This document shows, piece after piece, positions 1 through 7,340 of a DNA stretch of 13,654 nucleotides (position 1 is the stretch's first letter; each line of letters starts with the position of its first letter). Both the position numbers and the translations under genes were made by a program. Where the stretch lies: positions 1 to 13,654 of the forward strand of contig JAMPYD010000022.1 in the NCBI GenBank assembly GCA_023700845.1. Reading direction: 5' to 3'. Under the pieces are notes generated by a model. It saw only the letters and a program-made list of their open reading frames with translations. It was not told where the DNA came from and searched no databases. The stretch is from Elusimicrobiota bacterium. Lineage in GTDB: Bacteria > Elusimicrobiota > Elusimicrobia > UBA1565 > UBA9628.

Positions 1-495
1 ACGGCGAACCCGGCCAGCGTGACGCCCCCGTGGAGCGTGGGCTACTGGAAGGACATGGCGCTGATGTCCGTCATCGGCACCTTCTTCGGCGTGCTCGGCT
101 ACAACGCCCTCAACGCGCTGTACGCGAAGGGCTCGATCAAGCGCTGGCAGCACTCCGGCATCCAGCAGGTCCGCGACCTGTGCTTCCTCCTCGCCGCCCC
201 GTTCTTCGCCTCCGGCTCGATGACCTTGTTCTGGGCCATCTTCCTCTTCCAGCAGTCGCTCGACCTCGGCATCGCGCTGTGGGCCGGCTGGGCCAAGTCC
301 CGGGAGATCGTCTTCGTCACGAGCGGCTCCGTCGCCGAGAGCGCCGAGTTCAAGGCCAAGTATCCGCTCGCCGGCGTCGTCATCGAGCCGCCGCTGCGCC
401 AGGCGGTCAAGGCCGTCTTCGACAACCCTCTCGTCCGCGTGATGACGTGGCCGGCCCGCGCGCTGTGGAAGCTCGTCCGCGGAGGTAAAAAGTGA
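1..495 (+). CDS. Membrane protein of unknown function, 5' end outside window
   Basis: The frame is open from base 1, so the gene very probably starts upstream. In-frame GTG at 19 and ATG at 55 lack a Shine-Dalgarno. I see about three hydrophobic segments (around MALMSVIGTFFGVLGY, LCFLLAAPFFASG and MTLFWAIFLFQQ), then a soluble tail ending in a basic amphipathic stretch (PARALWKLVRGGKK). I do not recognise the family. The visible part can be laid, almost without gaps, on the C-terminal half of the 350-residue membrane protein at 4982-6034: both have W-x-x-M-x-L followed by a hydrophobic span, then G-x-I and another hydrophobic pair. If they are paralogues, roughly 200 residues are missing here. 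Its stop codon overlaps the GTG start of the downstream amylase, so the two are translationally coupled. A membrane partner for the amylases is inference only. Confidence 0.75.
   Translation, partial: TANPASVTPPWSVGYWKDMALMSVIGTFFGVLGYNALNALYAKGSIKRWQHSGIQQVRDLCFLLAAPFFASGSMTLFWAIFLFQQSLDLGIALWAGWAKSREIVFVTSGSVAESAEFKAKYPLAGVVIEPPLRQAVKAVFDNPLVRVMTWPARALWKLVRGGKK
481..485 (+). promoter_or_regulatory. Shine-Dalgarno GGAGG for the secreted amylase
   Basis: A perfect GGAGG lies 6 nt before the GTG at 492, inside the last codons of the upstream gene. It fixes the amylase start and shows that this organism uses Shine-Dalgarno initiation inside operons. Confidence 0.8.
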
Positions 496-2543
496 TTCGC
501 CGCTGGTTCGCCGGCTCGCTCGCGCTGCTGATCGCGCTCTCCGGCGCGCCGGAGCTGCGCGCCCAGGTCGTCTCCGAGGCGGCCAACGCCGCCGTCCCGC
601 GCGTCAACGGGACGCTCGGCGCGGCGCTCTCGTCGCCCGCGCTCTCCCCGCTGACCGGCCCCACCGCCCTGTCGCTGAACGCCGGCCTCGCCCCTTCCCT
701 CGCGGCCCCCGCTCTCGCTCCCGCCTTGGCCGCCTCCGCGATCCCCGCGGCGGCCAAGCCCGTCGTCCCCGTCCAGGCCGCCGCCGCGAAGGCGGCCGCC
801 CCCGTCGCCGCCAAAGCCTCCGCCCTCTCCGCCTCGCCCCTCCCCTCAGCCGCGGCCGAGGAAGGCCTCTCCGAGCGCGAAGTCTCCGCCCTGCGCAAGG
901 CCTGGCAGACCGCCCACGCCCTCGTCGAGAAGGTCCCCGGCGCGCCCGACACCTTGGCCGACGCGCCGATCGACGCGGCGCCCGCCCGCGAGTACACCGC
1001 GTCTCCCGAGGACTGGCGCGACGAAATCCTCCACTTCATCCTCCTCGACCGCTTCGCCCGCGCCGGCAAGGTCCGCACCCACGGCGACGTCAAGGACGGC
1101 GGCTCGCGCCACGGCGGCAACCTGCGCGGCGTCATCGAGCAGCTCGACTACCTCAAGGGCTCCGGCGTGACCACGCTCCTGCTCTCGCCCGTGACCCAGA
1201 ACCAGCCGGCCTCCTACCACGGCTACGCCTCGGTGCACCTGCTGGCCATCGATCCGCACCTCGGCACGATGGCCGACCTCAAGGAGCTCGTGGACAAGGC
1301 GCACCAGCGCGGCCTGAAGGTCGTGCTCGACTGGGGCATCAACCACGCCGGCCCCGTGTTCGAGTACACCGAGGGCTCGCAGTGGCGCGGCCTCGAGGGC
1401 CAGCCGAAGGAGATCGGCGAGTGGACCGAGATGCTCAAGCCCGACGACCTCCGCGACCCCAAGCACTTCACCCGCCGCGGCGTCATCGACAACTGGAACG
1501 ACAAGCAGCAGGCCTCCCACGGCGACTTCCCCCCGAACTACCGCCACTTCGCCTCCGACAAGAAGGAGACCGGGGACGCGCTGATCCACATCGCGAAGTG
1601 GTTCATTCAAGAGACGGACATCGACGGATTCAGAGTCGACGCGGTGCGCCACGTGGCCCCCGGCTTCGTGCCCCGGTTCTCCAAGGAGATCAAAGAGTAC
1701 GCCGCCTCCATCGGCAAGAAGAACTTCTTCCTCGTCGGCGAGGACTCGACCGGCGTCGACGGCGAGCTGGTGCCTCAGCTGACGGTCAACGGCATGGACA
1801 GCGTGTTCGCCTATCCCGCCTACCGCCGCGAGACCTACGCCCTCCACGGCAAGGCCCCGACGCGCGTGCTCGAGGACAGCATGCACCGCACGAACCAGGC
1901 CCTCGGCCCGCTGGCCGACCGGCTCCTGCGCTTCATCGACAACCACGACGTGTACCGCTTCCTGCGCCTGGGCGAGCCGGTGGGCCAGCTGATGGTCGCG
2001 CTGGCCTACCTGATGTTCTCCGTCGGCATCCCGATGACCTATTACGGAACGGAGCAGGGCTTCCGGCAGGACACCGACCGCCTCGACCCCGAGGGCCCGG
2101 ACCACCCGGCCGACCCCCGCAACCGCGAGGACCAGTTCGCCGACGGCCAGTTCAAGTCGGAGAGCTCCAAGGGCGACAAGTTCGACGCGAACAACCCGAT
2201 CTACAAGTTCATGAAGCAGCTCGCCGACGTGCGCATCGCCTACGCGGCCCTGCGCCGCGGCGCCCAGTGGATCCGCTGGTCCGAGACGAACCAGGCCGGC
2301 GTCTTCGCGTTCAGCCGCATCTACAAGAACGAGGAGGTCCTCGTGGTCATGAACTTCTCCCACGAGGCCCGCCAGGAGGAGATGTGGGTGGACGCGAAGG
2401 TCACCCCCGCGGGAACGCCTCTCCACGACGCCCTCGACAAGTCCTACAAGACCTCCGCTCACACCCCGGTCGAGTCCGGCTCCAAGGTCACCGTCTCCGT
2501 GCCGCCCCTGAGCGTGCGCGTGCTCGTCCGTGACGCGAAATAA
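492..2543 (+). CDS. Secreted GH13 alpha-amylase-family glycoside hydrolase
   Basis: This 683-residue enzyme is predicted to hydrolyse or rearrange alpha-1,4-glucans outside the cytoplasm. Residues 1-24 form a signal peptide (MIRRWFAGSLALLIALSG, cleavage LRA|Q25). Residues ~30-125 are an Ala/Pro/Leu/Ser-rich linker. The catalytic (beta/alpha)8 barrel spans ~175-580, with all four GH13 regions: I, D280-WGI-N284-H285; II, GFRVDAVRH with nucleophile D383; III, VGED with acid/base E417; IV, FIDNHD with D486. A small C-terminal beta domain (~590-683) closes it. The triad is complete, so it should be active; exact specificity (amylase, maltogenic, transferase) cannot be told. The GTG start at 492 is set by the GGAGG at 481 and by the signal peptide. 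The 3' end overlaps the next GH13 gene by 14 nt. The two barrels are related but clearly diverged, so this is not a recent duplication. Confidence 0.93.
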   Translation: MIRRWFAGSLALLIALSGAPELRAQVVSEAANAAVPRVNGTLGAALSSPALSPLTGPTALSLNAGLAPSLAAPALAPALAASAIPAAAKPVVPVQAAAAKAAAPVAAKASALSASPLPSAAAEEGLSEREVSALRKAWQTAHALVEKVPGAPDTLADAPIDAAPAREYTASPEDWRDEILHFILLDRFARAGKVRTHGDVKDGGSRHGGNLRGVIEQLDYLKGSGVTTLLLSPVTQNQPASYHGYASVHLLAIDPHLGTMADLKELVDKAHQRGLKVVLDWGINHAGPVFEYTEGSQWRGLEGQPKEIGEWTEMLKPDDLRDPKHFTRRGVIDNWNDKQQASHGDFPPNYRHFASDKKETGDALIHIAKWFIQETDIDGFRVDAVRHVAPGFVPRFSKEIKEYAASIGKKNFFLVGEDSTGVDGELVPQLTVNGMDSVFAYPAYRRETYALHGKAPTRVLEDSMHRTNQALGPLADRLLRFIDNHDVYRFLRLGEPVGQLMVALAYLMFSVGIPMTYYGTEQGFRQDTDRLDPEGPDHPADPRNREDQFADGQFKSESSKGDKFDANNPIYKFMKQLADVRIAYAALRRGAQWIRWSETNQAGVFAFSRIYKNEEVLVVMNFSHEARQEEMWVDAKVTPAGTPLHDALDKSYKTSAHTPVESGSKVTVSVPPLSVRVLVRDAK

Positions 2544-4974
2544 CCCGCTGCCCTCCTGGTCGGGCAAGGTCCTCTACCTCGTCCTGCTCGACCGCTTCGC
2601 CGACGGCGACCCCTCGCGCAACGACTTCGGCCGCGACGAGTACTCGCCGACCGACCCCGAGAAGTTCCAGGGCGGCGACCTCGAGGGCCTGCGCCGGCGC
2701 CTGCCGGGCCTCAAGCGCCTCGGCATCGACGCCGTCTGGCTGACGCCGCCGACGCACGGCCAGTGGGTCAACCCGACCATCGCCACGCGCGGCTACCACG
2801 GCTACTGGCCCTACGACTTCACCGCGGTGGACCCCCACTTCGGCACGATCGAGGATTACCGGCGCATGGTCGCCGACGCCCACGCCCTGGGCATGAAGGT
2901 CATCCAGGACATCGTCGTCAACCACACCGCCAACTTCTTCACCGTCACCGCCGAGGGCTACGACCCCAGGCACCCGGAGCGCAGCTGGCGCGCGATCCCC
3001 GGCACCTATCCCCCCGACGGGGAGCCGAAGGCGCCCAACGATCCCGTGTTCAAGATGAACGACCCGCGGGATGAGGCGCACCGCAAGGCGGGCGTCTACA
3101 ATTTCACGCCGAACATCGACGACTACCGGGACCGGCGCCAAACATTGACGCACGCGATGGGGGATCTGGACGACATTAATCTTGAGAATCCGTTGTCGGC
3201 GCGACGGATGCGCGAGATCTATCGGTTTTGGATCGAACAGGTCGGAGTGGACGGATTCAGGGTCGACACGGTGTATTACACCCCCGAAGGCTTTTACGAC
3301 GACTTCCTGAAAAAGACGGACCCGAAGGATCAGGGCCTCAAGCCGTTCGCCGCGGAACGCGGCAACAAGGAGTTCCTGGTCTTCGGCGAGGTCTGGAGCT
3401 ACGATTATAAAGCGATCGGCAAATATCTGGACGGTCCGAAGGGCCCGCGTCTGGACTCCGCCGTCGATCTGCCGTTGAACGAGGCCCTCAACCAAGTGTT
3501 TTTCAGAAAGTCCGCGACCGACGCGCTGCGCGCGCCGCTCGCGGCGCGCAAGCGCAATCCCGAATTGTGGGTTACGTTCGCGGATAATCACGATGTCGAA
3601 AGGGTCTACGCCAGGGGCACGCCGCGCGCGGCGCGGCAATGTTTGGCCGCATTATTCACATTACCCGGTCTTCCGTGCGTTTACTACGGGACGGAATCCG
3701 GCCTCACCGGGGCGCGCCAGCAGATGTTCGACGAGTCGTTGACGGACGCGAAGCGTCCGGAAAATCGGTTTTTACGCAAATTGATCTCCCTGCGCAAGGA
3801 ACATGCAAGCCTCGCCGCAGGCGAGGCGACCGTGGAGAATTCCGGGGCTTCTTGCGGAATACTCTCCTACGTTGTCGTCAACGGAAAAAGCCGTTATCGC
3901 GTCATCTTCAACACCGCGCCCGAACGCCGTGCCTACGCGCTGGCCAACGCCGGCAAGGGCGTGAAGGTCTTGCTCTCATCCGACCCCATGCCGTTGTCGT
4001 CGGTCCTGTCGATGGCCCCCGAATCGTACCTGATCCTGGACGAGAGCCGGTCTCCCGTGAAAGTCGCGGCGCCTTCGGCGCCGAAGTTGAGCGTCGCCAA
4101 CGACGGACCTTACAAGGAACCGTTCCAGGTGAGATTCGACCTGCCGCGCGGCCCCAAGCCGGCGAAGCTCGAGCTCCTGTGCGACGACGACCTGGAGCGC
4201 CGCCGGCCCGTGCGCGACCTGAAGGCCGGCGTTTTGACCGCCGACCCCGAGATACTTGGCGGAGGCAAACGGCGCCTCCGCCTCTTGGCCACGGCGCCGA
4301 ACGGATCGAGGACTCTCTCGACGGCCGTAGACGTCGACTTACGCTGCTGCGATCGATTGCTTGTCGAGCGAGGAGTGCCTCCCGCGAACAAAGGCGGGTT
4401 CGCCGGCCGTCGCCTGCGCGCTCCCATCGAAGCGAGTTACGACGGCCAGTTGTCGTTGGAAAGAGTACGTGTCTGCTCCCGCGGCCGCGACCTCAAGATG
4501 GAGCTCCTCATGAGCCGCGTCACGGACTCCTGGAACCCGCCCGAGGGCTACGACCACGCCTACTTCGGCGTCTTCTTCCAGCTCCCCGGCCGCCCGGGCA
4601 TCGAGGCCCTCCCCAAGATGGGCGCGAAGGTCCCCGGCTTCCGCTGGGACGCCGGCTTCCTGCTCTACGGCTGGGGTTCGCGGTCCTTCTCGGCCAAGGG
4701 CTCGAGCGCCGACGCGTACGGCCCGCCGCTTCCCGGCGAGGTCAAGCAAAGCGCCAACCCCGCGCGCCGCACCGTCAACTTCCTCTTCTCCGAGCGCTGC
4801 TTCGGCAAGCTCAAGACCTTCGCCGGCGCGAAGGTGCTCATCACCACCTGGGACGGCTACCTCGGCGAGCTGCGGGCCCTGTCGGCCACGCCCGAGGACT
4901 GGGCCTTCTCCGTCGCCGACGGCGGCCCGCTCGACGCTCCCAAAATATACGATCATATCCTCCTCGACCTGTGA
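2530..4974 (+). CDS. GH13 alpha-amylase-family enzyme with C-terminal beta-sandwich modules
   Basis: This 814-residue GH13 enzyme has its barrel at ~10-425: VLLDRFADGDP at the start, region I D127-IVV-N131-H132, region II GFRVDTVYY (nucleophile D246), region III FGEVWS (acid/base E287), region IV FADNHD (D355). A barrel-capping beta domain spans ~425-505 and an Ig-like sandwich ~515-605. Residues ~640-814 recall the glucodextranase C-terminal (DOMON-like) domain of amylopullulanases: D-HAYFGVFFQLPG, then FRWDAGFLLYGWG, then TPEDWAF. That last assignment is from memory. The GTG start lies 14 nt inside the upstream gene. The frame has a stop at 2509-2511, and no hydrophobic leader is present, so no classical signal peptide is possible. 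That is odd for a protein with an extracellular-type binding domain next to a secreted paralogue. Codon use becomes AT-richer from about 3110 to 4470. Confidence 0.92.
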   Translation: MTRNNPLPSWSGKVLYLVLLDRFADGDPSRNDFGRDEYSPTDPEKFQGGDLEGLRRRLPGLKRLGIDAVWLTPPTHGQWVNPTIATRGYHGYWPYDFTAVDPHFGTIEDYRRMVADAHALGMKVIQDIVVNHTANFFTVTAEGYDPRHPERSWRAIPGTYPPDGEPKAPNDPVFKMNDPRDEAHRKAGVYNFTPNIDDYRDRRQTLTHAMGDLDDINLENPLSARRMREIYRFWIEQVGVDGFRVDTVYYTPEGFYDDFLKKTDPKDQGLKPFAAERGNKEFLVFGEVWSYDYKAIGKYLDGPKGPRLDSAVDLPLNEALNQVFFRKSATDALRAPLAARKRNPELWVTFADNHDVERVYARGTPRAARQCLAALFTLPGLPCVYYGTESGLTGARQQMFDESLTDAKRPENRFLRKLISLRKEHASLAAGEATVENSGASCGILSYVVVNGKSRYRVIFNTAPERRAYALANAGKGVKVLLSSDPMPLSSVLSMAPESYLILDESRSPVKVAAPSAPKLSVANDGPYKEPFQVRFDLPRGPKPAKLELLCDDDLERRRPVRDLKAGVLTADPEILGGGKRRLRLLATAPNGSRTLSTAVDVDLRCCDRLLVERGVPPANKGGFAGRRLRAPIEASYDGQLSLERVRVCSRGRDLKMELLMSRVTDSWNPPEGYDHAYFGVFFQLPGRPGIEALPKMGAKVPGFRWDAGFLLYGWGSRSFSAKGSSADAYGPPLPGEVKQSANPARRTVNFLFSERCFGKLKTFAGAKVLITTWDGYLGELRALSATPEDWAFSVADGGPLDAPKIYDHILLDL

Positions 4975-4981
4975 GCCACGC

Positions 4982-6034
4982 ATGACCCTTTCCGCCGAAG
5001 ACCTCGTCGTCCTCGCCCTCGACCGCAGCGACACCGAGCGCGGCTATTACTACTTCCACGCGAAGACCTCCGAGGCCGCGACCCGTTTCACCTCCGCCTC
5101 CGAGCTGCCCGAGGCCGAGCGCGTCGTCATCGCGCTGTTCGCGACCAAGACCTACTCCGAGGGCATGGGCGGCGGCGGCAGCGAGCGCTCCCCCGAGGAC
5201 CGCGCGCTGACCCGCTCGATCTCGTCGCGCTTCTCCGGCCGCACCACGGTCGTCCTGATGAGCGGCTCGACCAACGCGGGCGACGCCGGCCCCAAGGGCT
5301 TCGTCGAGTTCAAGCCCGAGATGCTGCGCCAGGCCCCCGAGCTCCTGCGCGCGTGCTGGACCCGGCCCAACCGCCAGGACTACATGTACCTGGTCACCAA
5401 GACCTTCGGCCTCAACCTGATCGTGCGGGTGGTCTTCATGATCCTCCCCGTCCGCACGGGCGGCCTGGCGCTCGCGCGCGCCGCCGCCGCGCTGGCCTGG
5501 TATCAGTTCCAGGACACGGTCTTCACCGTCTTCGGCCAGACCTACATGAGGTTCCTGGGCCGCATGACCGGCATGCTCCGCGTGGGCCCGGCCTACCTCG
5601 GCGACTTCACCTTCGTCTACGTCCAGCTCTGCTTCTTCGAGTTCCTCAACCGGCTCGTGCTCGGTCCGCTGGGCATGAACCCGCTGGTCTACACCTGGCA
5701 CGGCATGGGCCTCATTTTCATCAACATCATCCAAGGCATGATCTCCGGCGGGCCGCTGATCCCGGCGATCAACAAGATGCGCCGCGCGGGCGTGATCAGC
5801 CACTCGACGATGATGCACTTCTACCAGCTCTCGAGCCTGACCATGCAGTTCGGCCTGTTCGCGAGCTTCGGCTACCAGTACTTCTACTTCCTGCTGACGA
5901 CGGGCACGCTCGTCCTCTCCTGGGGCTCCTACGCGGTCTTCTCCCTGTTCTTCCAGGACCCGCCGTCCGCGAAGGCCGACCCCGCGATGGCGTCGCGCCT
6001 CGAGAACCTGGCGAAGCTCGCGCACGCGCTCTAG
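4982..6034 (+). CDS. Multi-spanning membrane protein of unknown function
   Basis: This 350-residue protein belongs to no family I recognise. Residues 1-130 look soluble and include a Gly-rich loop (GMGGGGSERS, 61-70) and a beta-strand-like TTVVLMSGSTN. Residues ~138-325 carry about five or six hydrophobic segments (around 140-158, 160-185, 205-225, 240-262, 283-305, 306-325), many with aromatic residues. A short soluble tail follows. ATG at 4982 is 7 nt after the upstream GH13 stop, and the GT1 gene begins 9 nt after its stop, so it sits inside an operon. The membrane half resembles the truncated protein at 1-495. The two related membrane proteins therefore bracket the GH13 pair, suggesting an export, anchoring or scaffold role, which is speculative. 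Confidence 0.85.
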   Translation: MTLSAEDLVVLALDRSDTERGYYYFHAKTSEAATRFTSASELPEAERVVIALFATKTYSEGMGGGGSERSPEDRALTRSISSRFSGRTTVVLMSGSTNAGDAGPKGFVEFKPEMLRQAPELLRACWTRPNRQDYMYLVTKTFGLNLIVRVVFMILPVRTGGLALARAAAALAWYQFQDTVFTVFGQTYMRFLGRMTGMLRVGPAYLGDFTFVYVQLCFFEFLNRLVLGPLGMNPLVYTWHGMGLIFINIIQGMISGGPLIPAINKMRRAGVISHSTMMHFYQLSSLTMQFGLFASFGYQYFYFLLTTGTLVLSWGSYAVFSLFFQDPPSAKADPAMASRLENLAKLAHAL

Positions 6035-6037
6035 AGG
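6033..6037 (+). promoter_or_regulatory. Shine-Dalgarno AGAGG supporting the TTG start of the glycosyltransferase
   Basis: AGAGG overlaps the stop of the upstream gene and lies 6 nt before the TTG at 6044. It supports the rare TTG start, which also puts the conserved N-terminal strand of the glycosyltransferase at residue 4. Confidence 0.6.
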
Positions 6038-6043
6038 CCGCCT

Positions 6044-7318
6044 TTGGCGCGCATCGTCCTCGCCACCTTCGGCTCCTACGGCGACCTCAACCCCTTTCTC
6101 GCGCTCGGCCTCGAGCTGAAGCGCCGCGGCCACGACCCGGTCGTCGCGACGGCGGAGAGCTACCGGAGCGACGTCGAGAGCCGCGGGCTCGGCTTCGCGC
6201 CGACGCGGCCGGACCTGGACCGCGGGGACCTCGCCCTCCTCGAGCGCGCGCTCGACCGCGTGAAGGGGCCCGAGGTGATCGTCCGCGAGATCGTGATGCC
6301 GCGCGTGCGCGAGAGCTACGCGGACCTCGAGCGCGCCGCCGCCGGCGCGGATCTGCTGCTCTCCCACTCGCTGACCTACGCCGCGCCCGTGCTCGCCGAG
6401 AAGAAGAACCTGACCTGGCTGTCCGTCGCGCTTCAGCCGATGGTGTTCCTCTCCGCGGAGGACCCGCCCGTCATGGCGCCCGCCCCCTGGCTCGCCGCCC
6501 TGAGGCCTCTGGGACCCGCGTTCCACCGCGCCCTGTTCGCGCTCGGCAAGCTCTCGGCCTCGCGCTGGGGGGAGCCCGCGCGAGAGTTGCGCCGGGACCT
6601 CGGCCTGCCGCGCGGAGAGGACCCGCTGTTCGACGGGCAGTACTCGCCGTACGGCACGCTCGCGCTGTTCTCTCCGCTGTTCGGGCCGCCGCAGCTCGAC
6701 TGGCCCGAGAACACGCTCGCCTGCGGCTTCCCGTTCCTGGACTCGGACATCGGGGGCAAGGAGCCGGACCCGAGGCTGGAGGCGTTCCTGCTCGCCGGGA
6801 CGCCCCCCGTCGTGTTCACGCTCGGCTCCTCGGCGGTGATGATCGCGGGGGACTTTTTCCGCAACGCGGCCGCGTCCGTCAAAGGCCACGGCGTGAGGGC
6901 GATCCTGCTGGCGGGGCCGGCGGCGAAGGAGCTGACGGATCTGCCGAGCGGCGTGGAGGCGTTCGAATCGGCGCCTTACCACGCCCTGTTCCCGCGGTGC
7001 GCGGCGGTGGTGCACTCGGGCGGGATCGGGACGACCGCCCAGGCGCTGCGGGCCGGGGTGCCGCAGATGATCGTGCCGTTCGCGCACGACCAGTTCGACA
7101 ACGCCGCGCGGGTCGTCCGCATGGGCGCCGGAGAGGCGCTCCACGGAAGAAACCCGACGGGCCGGGAGCTTGCCGCGACTTTGTCGCGGCTTTTGGACGA
7201 TGACGACATAAAAGATCGGGCGGCTCGGATCGGCGCCTTGATTCGGGCCGAGAACGGAGTATTTCTTGCATGCGACGCGATCGAGGCCGCGTTGAGAGCG
7301 ACCCTTAAATCGGCCTAA
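6044..7318 (+). CDS. GT1-family (UGT-like) glycosyltransferase
   Basis: This 424-residue protein has the two-domain GT-B fold of GT1 enzymes, which move a sugar from a nucleotide donor to a lipid or small-molecule acceptor. The N-terminal acceptor domain begins RIVLATFGSYGDLNPFLALG, with D14 in the place of the conserved Asp of bacterial sterol- and rhamnosyl-transferase-like members (GxxGDxxPFLALG). The C-terminal donor domain starts near FTLGSS (258-263) and holds the donor-binding motif at ~311-362, with H324-SGGIGTT, a GVPQMIVPFAHDQ stretch and D349-Q350. The length is normal. It starts at TTG with a Shine-Dalgarno 6 nt upstream and is last in the run of five genes. The acceptor cannot be read from sequence. 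A glycolipid or envelope glycan would fit the neighbouring GH13 and membrane genes, but that is inference. Confidence 0.9.
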   Translation: MARIVLATFGSYGDLNPFLALGLELKRRGHDPVVATAESYRSDVESRGLGFAPTRPDLDRGDLALLERALDRVKGPEVIVREIVMPRVRESYADLERAAAGADLLLSHSLTYAAPVLAEKKNLTWLSVALQPMVFLSAEDPPVMAPAPWLAALRPLGPAFHRALFALGKLSASRWGEPARELRRDLGLPRGEDPLFDGQYSPYGTLALFSPLFGPPQLDWPENTLACGFPFLDSDIGGKEPDPRLEAFLLAGTPPVVFTLGSSAVMIAGDFFRNAAASVKGHGVRAILLAGPAAKELTDLPSGVEAFESAPYHALFPRCAAVVHSGGIGTTAQALRAGVPQMIVPFAHDQFDNAARVVRMGAGEALHGRNPTGRELAATLSRLLDDDDIKDRAARIGALIRAENGVFLACDAIEAALRATLKSA

Positions 7319-7326
7319 GGCTATTT

Positions 7327-7334
7327 GGTAGTGT
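7327..7334 (+). promoter_or_regulatory. Candidate extended -10 for a leaderless deaminase transcript
   Basis: The sequence TGGTAGTGT ends 6 nt before the ATG at 7341, giving TGn plus a T-A-x-x-x-T hexamer (7329-7334). No Shine-Dalgarno lies at a useful distance and no -35 is recognisable. The same spacing recurs at 13449 (minus) and 13607 (plus). The match is weak and is offered as a candidate only. Confidence 0.3.
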
Positions 7335-7340
7335 ACGCCC

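Noticed and set aside
846..2567. Long open frame on the minus strand opposite the first amylase
   Set aside because: Its product is low-complexity Val/Gly/Leu/Arg/Glu, with no domain, and it mirrors a gene with complete GH13 motifs. It is a GC-rich shadow.
492..4974. The two GH13 genes as a recent tandem duplication
   Set aside because: They share only the family motifs; N-termini, loops and C-terminal modules differ.
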